Of a DNA stretch of 34,978 nucleotides, positions 18,464 to 25,680 are shown piece by piece; within the stretch, counting starts at the first letter, position 1; each line of letters starts with the position of its first letter. The notes under the pieces are model-generated. The model saw only the letters and a list, made by a program, of their open reading frames with translations. It was not told the DNA's origin and did not search any database. A program made the position numbers and the translations under genes. This DNA comes from Candidatus Sulfopaludibacter sp. SbA3 (GTDB lineage Bacteria > Acidobacteriota > Terriglobia > Bryobacterales > Bryobacteraceae): NCBI GenBank assembly GCA_945900935.1, contig CAMDKT010000002.1, positions 1-34,978 on the forward strand, given 5' to 3'.

Positions 18464-20168
18464 TCGTCCATCCCGGCAGCGAGACACTCCTCGCGGGACC
18501 CTGCCAGCGCATGCGCGGTCATGGCGATGATGGGTATCCGGCAGCCGGCCGCTTCCTCCCGCCGGATCGCTTTTGCCGCCTCGTACCCGTGTCCATTTCC
18601 GGCATCTGGCAGTCCATTAGGATGAAGTCGTACTGGCCCGCCCGCCACATCCGCAAGGCCTCCTCTCCGTTGCCGGCGGTTTCGGCGGCGCAGCCGAGTT
18701 TCCTCAAAAATGCCACAGCCAAGCGCCGGTTCACCGCGTTGTCCTCGGCCACCAAGACGTTGGCGCTTAGGTTCGGCCATGCAACCCCGGCGGGAGCGAC
18801 GATATCATCCGGCACCGCCACGGCCAGTGCCAGCGGCAGGCGGAGCCAGAACGTCGAACCCTCGCCTAACCGGCTCGCGACACCCACCTCTCCGCCCATA
18901 AGCTCCGCCAGCTTTTTAGAAATCACAAGTCCCAAACCCGTTCCGCCGTACTTGCGCGAGCTCCGCGAATCCAACTGGCTGAACTCCTGGAACAGCAGCG
19001 ACTGCGCCTCCCCGGTGATTCCGATTCCCGTATCCACGACCGCGATCGTCACATCCTCTAATACGCCCGTGTTCTCCACGGTCACCCGCATCGTCACCGA
19101 GCCGTTATCGGTATATTTGATCGCGTTACCCACCAGATTGACGACGATTTGCCGAATCCGGCTCGCGTCGCCGGAGAAGCTCTGGGGCGCGCCGGCAGGA
19201 TAGTCCAACTGCAACGGTAGCCCCTTCTGCCGGGCGCCGGATTGCAACAGTTCAACCACGTCGCCAAGCAGGGCGCGCAGGTTCAACGGCTGCGGGTGGA
19301 CAACGAGCTTGCCTGCTTCAATCTTCGAGAAATCCAGAACATCGTTGATCACTCTGAGTAGCCCGTCGGAGCCCTTTTTCGCGGATTCCGCGTAATCCCG
19401 CTGCTCGTGAGTCAGCGGGGTGTCCAGCAGGAGTTGCGTCATTCCCATCACCGCGTTCATCGGTGTGCGGATTTCATGGCTCATCATCGCCAGGAACGCG
19501 CTCTTGGCTTGCGTCGCGCCTCCGGCGCGCTCTTTTTCCACGCGCAAGTCCGCTTCGTGACGGGCGAACTGCAGCGTCTGCCGCTTCATCAACACCGCCC
19601 AGCACCCGCAAATCGCGACGTGTACGAGCGCGATTCCGAAATGGAAAAACAACTTAGTGAACCCAACATAGCTTTCGGTAAAAAAATAAGGCAGCACGCC
19701 CGTGTTGTGCAGAACCGCAAATAGTATGTGTTGCGCGATGATCAAGAGCGTTCCCGGCCACATACACAGCCAATCCTGATAGACCAGCATCATCGTGAAG
19801 GCTGTGAAAAAGAAAAAGTGCATCTCCGCCATGCCGTGGAGCTGGTAAATATGCAGCGCCATGAACATCTGCAACGCGATCCCCGCGACACACCTTGTTA
19901 TGAAGTGTCCGGGCAGCAGCCGCACGCTGACCAGAAACATGGTTACGGCGAATACGCTGATGCAAACCGTAAGCAGCCAGGTGTCATAGAACGCGGCCAG
20001 TAACATCGCCAATGTCGCGTGGCAGGCCAGGAAAATCGTCATGATCCTGTCGCCGCGAGTTCGGATGCCGTCCATAATCGCGCTTACCTCAGCCTCCGTA
20101 AAGCCGAGTGTTTCATTGACGTAAGCGCGGGTCCGGGTCAAGATATCCCAAGAGCCTGATTTGCTCAT
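18379..20168 (-). pseudogene. hybrid sensor histidine kinase/response regulator with a frameshift in the REC domain (true lesion or sequence error)
   Basis: Multi-TM N-terminus, '[26 protein letters not shown]', HATPase '[48 protein letters not shown]', REC '[23 protein letters not shown]...[11 protein letters not shown]'. It continues in another frame as '[60 protein letters not shown]'. Confidence 0.85.
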
Positions 20169-20797
20169 GTCGGCTGTTTCGCCCCTTTCGCTATTTTGGA
20201 ACGCGGACATCCATACGAGATCGCGGCCCCAGGGTCTTCCGGTTTGGCCGGCAGCCCGGCAAGGATCGACTCCAGCGCGATACGGGCATATTCCGTCCCA
20301 GGCACAACGCAGTAGCGCGAAATGTTGTAGTTACCGCGGAAATAGAGGCGCTCGTTCCTGTCAATTACCACGGCCTGCGGCGTGGCATACACGCCGACTG
20401 CCTCCGCCCAGGCACCAGTCTCATCCACCACCGATTCAACGCCCAGGTTCAGCTTCTCGAACTTGGCCCGCAGTAGCGCGCTCCCGCCTTCTCCCTGCAG
20501 CACCGCAATAAATCGAACATCGCCCCGATGTCGGCGAATCAATTGGCGGACATGCTCCAGATTGAAGCGCGAGCACGGGCAGTCCGGGTTGAAAAAATGC
20601 AGAAAAAGCGGCCTGCTCTTATCCAATGTCAGCCCGGCCAGGGGCAGCAAGATTCGCTCGCCTACGACCGGTTGACGCCAGCCAGCCGGCCTAACCGCGG
20701 GAAGTGAGTATTGCCAATCCTGCTGCCAAAAGACAAAACCGGTCAGCATCAGGAAGAGGATCGTGCTAAACAGCACTACTGGAATTCGCCAATTCAT
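20165..20797 (-). CDS. membrane-anchored thioredoxin-like protein (DUF6436-like)
   Basis: One TM, '[39 protein letters not shown]' (CPC in thioredoxin-fold context), '...[23 protein letters not shown]'. Stop overlaps the kinase start (ATGA). Confidence 0.75.
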   Translation of the reverse strand: MNWRIPVVLFSTILFLMLTGFVFWQQDWQYSLPAVRPAGWRQPVVGERILLPLAGLTLDKSRPLFLHFFNPDCPCSRFNLEHVRQLIRRHRGDVRFIAVLQGEGGSALLRAKFEKLNLGVESVVDETGAWAEAVGVYATPQAVVIDRNERLYFRGNYNISRYCVVPGTEYARIALESILAGLPAKPEDPGAAISYGCPRSKIAKGAKQPT

Positions 20798-20953
20798 CTA
20801 GGCCCAAGTAACTTATCGCTGCGAACGACTGCAATGTTAGCACGATTTTCGCCACCCGGCCGATTTGTTAAGCGCGCGTTAAACCATTCTCGGCCACCCG
20901 CGAACGGCGGTGCCGGCCTTCCACGGCCCGCATGAGCAAATCGACCAGCCGCC

Positions 20954-21230
20954 CGCGCTTGATAGGGCATGAACGCAGCGCTCTACTTCCGCTGCCTGGT
21001 CCTCCTGCCGCCAATCGCCGTCTTCGGACTGCTCATCGACTCGCTGGCAAACTTCGGCCTGTGGGAGGTCTTCAAAACGCTAGCCGCGCCGCTTTACGAC
21101 CCTCTCGGCAAAGGAATTTGGGTCGTCTTGCTTTTGCTGGGCCTGCTCGGCCTCGGCGGCGCCGGATTCATCCCCAGCCTCGACAGCATCGCGCTCCGTA
21201 TTTATTGTGTGGTTCGTCCCCTGCGATAAC
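20954..21230 (+). repeat. direct repeat copy A (partner 22241..22634)
   Basis: Starts CGCGCTTGATAGGGCATGAACGCAGCGCTCTACTTCCGCTGCCTGGTCCTCCTG in both copies, ends ATTGTGTGGTTCGTCCCCTGCGATA in both. Confidence 0.92.
20969..21229 (+). CDS. small membrane protein, deleted copy of the gene at 22256..22633
   Basis: 86 aa, near-identical to the 125-aa ORF downstream but missing 39 internal aa. Confidence 0.6.
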   Translation: MNAALYFRCLVLLPPIAVFGLLIDSLANFGLWEVFKTLAAPLYDPLGKGIWVVLLLLGLLGLGGAGFIPSLDSIALRIYCVVRPLR

Positions 21231-21364
21231 CTAAACCCCAAGGGAGAAATTTGAGTCGTGATTGAAAGATTCACCACGGCTATTCTTACAGTATCGTGAA
21301 CCGGACCGCGGTCATCCGGGAGCGCACTCCATTCTGATCGGCTACACTGACGTCTGCCATCCAG

Positions 21365-21595
21365 ATGCCGCTTCAGCCACGCGACAAACTCGGCCCCTAC
21401 GAAATCCTCGCGCCCATCGGCAAAGGCGGCATGGGCGAGGTGTGGAAAGCGCTCGATCATCCGCATTTCTGCCCGATCTTCGATGCCGGCCTTGACTATC
21501 AAGTGTTGGCGTGTGCGGATGGCTCGCCGGTCAAGGGTCCCATGGAGACGGCGGGAGCGAACCGCGGCGGAAAGCGCCGGTGGGGAAATGAGTGA
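21365..21595 (+). pseudogene. Ser/Thr protein kinase stub (N-terminal glycine loop joined to a later hinge segment)
   Basis: 'MPLQPRDKLGPYEILAPIGKGGMGEVWKA' joined directly to 'LDHPHFCPIFDAGLDYQVLACADGSPVKGPM'. The Lys/alphaC segment and the catalytic lobe are absent. Confidence 0.75.
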
Positions 21596-21908
21596 AATCA
21601 TCGGGCTCGTCAGGGCTGCCGCCGGGATCAAGCTCTTGTTCCTGCCCCATGCGGTCCGGCAGATGGCGCGCCCGGATAGAATGATTACAGTGGAGGATGT
21701 TCGAAACTGTATTTTTGACGGGGAGGTGATCGAAGACTATCCCGAAGACGCGCGTGGGCGCAGTTGCCTGCTACTTGGAACCAGGGATGCCGGCCGGCCC
21801 CTCCATGTAGTGTGCGCTCCCAAGGCCGGTTATTTGTCGATCATCACCGCCTATCAGCCGGATCCGAAAGAATGGGAAACCGATTGGAGGACCAGGAGGC
21901 CTTTATGA
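21588..21908 (+). CDS. DUF4258-domain protein (putative toxin-like partner)
   Basis: 'LLFLPHAVRQMARPDRMITVEDVRNCIFDGEVIEDYPEDARGRSCLLLGTRDAGRPLHVVCAPKAGYLSIITAYQPDPKEWETDW'. Confidence 0.82.
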   Translation: MSEIIGLVRAAAGIKLLFLPHAVRQMARPDRMITVEDVRNCIFDGEVIEDYPEDARGRSCLLLGTRDAGRPLHVVCAPKAGYLSIITAYQPDPKEWETDWRTRRPL

Positions 21909-22117
21909 AATGCATGCACTGCCAAGGGACGATGGGCCGCGGCTCCGCGCCATTCCACATTGACCGCAACGGATACCACCTCTCCCTTGATGCCGTTCCG
22001 GCGTGGGTGTGTGGACAATGCGGAGAGCCGTACTTCGAGGAGCGGGAGGTGGAGTCGATTCAGAACCTGTTGATGCGGGTGGACGAACAGATGGCAAGGT
22101 TAGCGCCGGCTGCGTGA
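21905..22117 (+). CDS. YgiT-type zinc finger protein (MqsA N-terminal-like)
   Basis: 'MKCMHCQGTMGRGSAPFHIDRNGYHLSLDAVPAWVCGQCGEPYFEEREVESIQNLL' with two CxxC motifs. Start overlaps the upstream stop. Confidence 0.88.
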   Translation: MKCMHCQGTMGRGSAPFHIDRNGYHLSLDAVPAWVCGQCGEPYFEEREVESIQNLLMRVDEQMARLAPAA

Positions 22118-22196
22118 CGGCTTTCCGATCCTGTAGACTCAGACCGCCTGATCTCGTCGCCTGAATCTGTACTGTTTTGGATACCCGTGAAGCACG

Positions 22197-22217
22197 GCGC
22201 TCTACTTCCGCTGCCTG
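22197..22217 (+). repeat. 21-bp exact stub of the duplicated gene 5' end
   Basis: GCGCTCTACTTCCGCTGCCTG, identical to 22265-22285 and to the matching position in copy A. Preceded by GTGAAGCACG, resembling ATGAACGCA. Confidence 0.8.
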
Positions 22218-22240
22218 CGTGAGTCAAACCGGCGGTCGCT

Positions 22241-22634
22241 CGCGCTTGATAGGGCATGAACGCAGCGCTCTACTTCCGCTGCCTGGTCCTCCTGCTGCCC
22301 ATCGCCGTCTTCGGACTGCTCATCGACTCGCTCGCAAACTTCGGCCTGTGGGAAGTATTCAAAACGCTAGCCGCGCCGCTTTACGACCCTCTCGGCAAAG
22401 AAATTTGGGTCGTCCTGCTTTTTCTGGGCCTGCTCGGCCTCGGCGGTGCCGGATTCATCCCCGCCGCGCGCCCGTTCGGCTTCGGCGCCATCGCCGCGAT
22501 TGGCATCCTTTGCGGCGCCTTCGTCGTGAAAGTCTATCCGAACGATTGGGGCCTCGGATCGGTGCGCCTGTTCATCCCTGGCATGGCCAGCATCGGGATC
22601 AGTACTTATTGTGTGGTTCGTCCCCTGCGATAGG
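22241..22634 (+). repeat. direct repeat copy B (partner 20954..21230)
   Basis: See copy A. Confidence 0.92.
22256..22633 (+). CDS. small membrane protein, full-length copy
   Basis: 125 aa 'MNAALYFRCLVLLLPIAVFGLLIDSLANFGLWEVFKTLAAPLYDPLGKEIWVVLLFLGLLGLGGAGFIPAARPFGFGAIAAIGILCGAFVVKVYPNDWG...'; several hydrophobic helices. Confidence 0.7.
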   Translation: MNAALYFRCLVLLLPIAVFGLLIDSLANFGLWEVFKTLAAPLYDPLGKEIWVVLLFLGLLGLGGAGFIPAARPFGFGAIAAIGILCGAFVVKVYPNDWGLGSVRLFIPGMASIGISTYCVVRPLR

Positions 22635-22795
22635 GTAATCGACGGACAGGGATCGTGGGAGCATGTCCACCATCACATGTTCGCCCCCAATGCCGTGAAC
22701 GCGTTCCGCGCGACCAACGGACCCGAAGGGGGCCTTGACGGACTCATGAGACGAAGGGCAGTGCTCGTCTCCTTACCTGTGTTGCAATAAAGTAA

Positions 22796-23665
22796 GTGCC
22801 GTCACGGAAACACCAACTAACAGCGCTGTTTGATCGATTCGCTATCGACTTATCTTCAGTGGATGGTGTGTCGGAGGATATCGTACGTTGCCCCCTTTGT
22901 TTGAGGACGTTTGGTCGGGGCGCGATTGCAGATCCGAGCGACGACGGCCTCAGCATAGAGCACATTATTCCCTTCTCGCTCGGCGGCAAGGAAATTACGT
23001 TGACGTGCCGTCACTGCAATAATCGCACTGCTTCGGACGTCGAGGCGCACTTCGTCCGAATGGTACGCGCGGCTGACTGGAGCAGCGGTGACGGGTCAGT
23101 GCTAGGGGGAAGATTTCGGATCGGCGAAGATGCGCTTCCGCTAAAAATATCGTGGACCGACGGCAAGCGCCCCGTCGAGTTCAAAGTCCCTGGCGGCAAG
23201 CATGAAGTACTCGAACAGTATCGTCAAAGGCTCGCGAAGTTCGGTCCAGGAGACACTTTCAACTTCACTGTGAAACTCAATTACAAAGAAACCAATGCGA
23301 AGCGAGGATTAATCCGTATTGCTTACCTTACGCTGTTTCACGTCTTTGGCTACAAGTACATTCTCCCAGTCGCAGGAGAGCAGCTTCGAACAATTATTCA
23401 CAAAGGTACCGCAGAAGAACTCAAGCCTTTTGGCATCCGGATCGGTGATGTTCAGGAAGTAAAACAACAACCCACCATCAGGATATTGCCAGTGCCTTTG
23501 GAGGGTGAAAGAGCCGCATTCCTCGTCTTGCTACGCCTCCAGACCGCGCAGACTAGGTATCACGGGATTCTCATGCCGGGGCCGGACTTGCTCAACGACA
23601 CCGACGTTCTCTCGAAGCAGGCAGGAGTGGCGAAGAAACTCAGCGGCAAACGGTTTTCACTATAA
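22796..23665 (+). CDS. HNH endonuclease domain protein
   Basis: 'VRCPLCLRTFGRGAIADPSDDGLSIEHIIPFSLGGKEITLTCRHCNNRTASDVEAHFVRM': CxxC, H..H and CxxCN zinc/HNH pattern, then a ~200 aa uncharacterised C-terminal part. GTG start. Confidence 0.82.
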   Translation: MPSRKHQLTALFDRFAIDLSSVDGVSEDIVRCPLCLRTFGRGAIADPSDDGLSIEHIIPFSLGGKEITLTCRHCNNRTASDVEAHFVRMVRAADWSSGDGSVLGGRFRIGEDALPLKISWTDGKRPVEFKVPGGKHEVLEQYRQRLAKFGPGDTFNFTVKLNYKETNAKRGLIRIAYLTLFHVFGYKYILPVAGEQLRTIIHKGTAEELKPFGIRIGDVQEVKQQPTIRILPVPLEGERAAFLVLLRLQTAQTRYHGILMPGPDLLNDTDVLSKQAGVAKKLSGKRFSL

Positions 23666-24075
23666 GCATCAGAAGAGGAACGGCATCGCTCCGATATTCC
23701 TCCTCGTTAACGGGGTTGGACCCAAAAGCACCTGGGCCGGCCGGCCATGCCCTTGGCAAATGTGGTTTCATCGGACATCTGACAAAATGGCGTGGTTTGA
23801 GGTGTTCTTTAATGGCTGGTTTTGAGGTGTTCCCCGAGGCTTGTGGCCAGTGCGATCACAGGACCTCTTGACAGAAGAGGTCACGTTCAGCCGCGCCAAT
23901 ATCGATAATGGCGCTCCCGGCCCCCTTCGGACGCCTGCACGGTCGCTTGAGGCCATGAACCGCGCCAGCGTCGGCACGGCGCTGCTCTCCTGCGACACTC
24001 CGTTCGGCAGCGAACCAGCCGCCGCGCGAACCGTGGCTGCCGCCCCGGCAAGGCCGGATAGCCGCTCATGGTTGG

Positions 24076-24480
24076 TTAGGACTCGTAGCCGCTTAATAGG
24101 AGGAGGCGATCATAGTCGATGATCCCAATGCGAAGGCGGTTAAGCCAACCCGACCGGCCCAGGAAATTGCGCGTGAACCCCGCGTCTTGAGCGAAGAAAA
24201 CGGCCGCCGGGAACTCGATGCCAAGGGTATGAATCGTAACCTCGTGCTCGTATGCCACAAAAAATCCCGCCATGGTGCGAAACCGTTGTGTCCGGCCCGC
24301 CTCGACATCCAATCCAAGCTCTTCTCCGTACCTGCGTTCGAAGATGCAGTGTGCCGCTCCGGTATCAAGCGTTGCTATCAACGCGACATTTTCATTGCCT
24401 ACGGACAGCTCGGTGGGGATTTCAATCCCGTTCTCGGACGCATAGTGGCACGAAGCCGCAAACTCGATCAGAATGGGCAT
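24076..24480 (-). CDS. single-domain retropepsin-like aspartic protease
   Basis: 'VALIATLDTGAAHCIFERRYGEELGLDVEAG' (DTG active site) and 'FTRNFLGRSGWLNRLRIGIIDYDRLLLLSGYES'. Confidence 0.8.
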   Translation of the reverse strand: MPILIEFAASCHYASENGIEIPTELSVGNENVALIATLDTGAAHCIFERRYGEELGLDVEAGRTQRFRTMAGFFVAYEHEVTIHTLGIEFPAAVFFAQDAGFTRNFLGRSGWLNRLRIGIIDYDRLLLLSGYES

Positions 24481-24807
24481 TTACCAACCCGGAACGAACG
24501 GGAGTGAATCCTCGGGAAGCACATGCACCAGAAACGGAACATCGATTCCGGCGGCCTTCGCCGCGGCAAATGCCTTGTGCCCATCCACGTTCGCGGCAAT
24601 CAAGCGGTCGCCATCCACAACGATCCATTGGTCCGCATATCCGGCGCGATTTTCCCTGATCCAATTCATCTCGCGCCGTCTATCGCGAGACGGAACCATT
24701 TTGACGGTAGGATCTTGCTGAAGGCCGTCCGCGAAGCGCAGTACTTGCTCCTGCTTCGTCGGCGGCAGGCGGCGAACTCTGTCCAGAATGGCTGCTTCGA
24801 GGCTCAT
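24481..24807 (-). CDS. DUF5678-domain protein with a bacterial two-helix N-terminus
   Basis: 'MSLEAAILDRVRRLPPTKQEQVLRFADGLQQ', then 'MNWIRENRAGYADQWIVVDGDRLIAANVDGHKAFAAAKAAGIDVPFLVHV'. Stop is immediately adjacent to the protease ATG. Confidence 0.8.
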   Translation of the reverse strand: MSLEAAILDRVRRLPPTKQEQVLRFADGLQQDPTVKMVPSRDRRREMNWIRENRAGYADQWIVVDGDRLIAANVDGHKAFAAAKAAGIDVPFLVHVLPEDSLPFVPGW

Positions 24808-24881
24808 ACTATTGCTTTCTTGATCATAACCGAGATTGCTTCGTCAAATTCTATGGCGGCGCGGGCAGGGGCTTTGCGGGT

Positions 24882-25379
24882 TCAGGGAGTGGCTCCGTAC
24901 TTCAAGTGAGAGGATAGAATGGCGCATGACTCTTCGGGTTTACTTCGATCCACTCGCACTACGATGGAAAACTGGCCGCTCACACTTCTGACTTTAAGTA
25001 GGTCTGACTCCTTCACCGGAATCGCCCGGCCGGATGCAATCAGCCGGATTATTCCAGCTTCGTCGGTTGGCACGTCTCCCTGGTGCTGCCGAAAGTAGTC
25101 AGCGGTCAAGCACATAGTTTGCCGGTTTGGGTAGGCAAAAACAATCGATGTCTCTGGGTCAACGCTGGTTTTTCCTCCCGAGCTAAACAGCATGACGTAG
25201 ATAATAAAAGCCACGTTTGCGAGGACGAAGATAGCGACGAACTGTCCGGCGGTTAGACCGGATCTCGCCGGAGGTGGCTGGAATCGCTCCTCAAACCTTC
25301 CGAAAAGTTGGCCCCCACAACGCCCACAATGCTGGAAGTTATCCTCCCAGACCATCTGACATTTCCCGCATTGCTTCAT
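24882..25379 (-). CDS. zinc-ribbon, single-TM hypothetical protein
   Basis: 'MKQCGKCQMVWEDNFQHCGRCGGQLFG' (two CxxC), TM 'AGQFVAIFVLANVAFIIYVMLF'. Confidence 0.65.
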   Translation of the reverse strand: MKQCGKCQMVWEDNFQHCGRCGGQLFGRFEERFQPPPARSGLTAGQFVAIFVLANVAFIIYVMLFSSGGKTSVDPETSIVFAYPNRQTMCLTADYFRQHQGDVPTDEAGIIRLIASGRAIPVKESDLLKVRSVSGQFSIVVRVDRSKPEESCAILSSHLKYGATP

Positions 25380-25600
25380 GCTTCTTTCCTTATCGGGCAA
25401 TGTTCCCCCATACCCGCGGCAAATGCCTTGTGCCCATCCACGTTCGCGGCAATCAAGCGGTCGCCATCCACAACGATCCATTGGCCCGCATATTCGGCGC
25501 GATTTTCCTTGATCCAATGCCTTTCGCGCCGCCGATCACGGGACGGGACCATTCTGATTGTGTCAAACGCTCATTTTACCGCCTGCCTGATCATACCGGA
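25380..25600 (-). pseudogene. deleted second copy of the DUF5678 gene
   Basis: Minus-strand translation 'RMVPSRDRRRERHWIKENRAEYAGQWIVVDGDRLIAANVDGHKAFAAGMGEHCPIRKEA*'. 71 bp exactly identical to copy A (25414-25484 = 24561-24631). N- and C-terminal parts missing. Confidence 0.85.
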
Positions 25601-25680
25601 GATTGCCCCGTCAAAATTGCGCCCGCCCCCCGCCATGGTAACTTCCGAAGGGGGCGCGACGTCCTTTACTATAGGTGTAT

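Noticed and set aside
22640-22790. Open frame 'IDGQGSWEHVHHHMFAPNAVNAFRATNGPEGGLDGLMRRR' before the HNH gene
   Set aside because: May be a gene relic, but I could not link it to a family and there is no start codon.
23793-23832. Short imperfect direct repeat GGTTTGAGGTGTTC / GGTTTTGAGGTGTTC
   Set aside because: Only two short copies and no associated transposase or inverted repeat; insufficient for a mobile element call.
24422-25517. ORFs at 24422..24664 and in the extended 24882..25517 frame, both beginning MDQGKSRRICGPMDRCGWRPLDCRERGWAQGICRG
   Set aside because: These are the wrong-frame translation of the duplicated DUF5678 core; the real proteins are the DUF5678 gene and the zinc-ribbon ORF starting at 25379.
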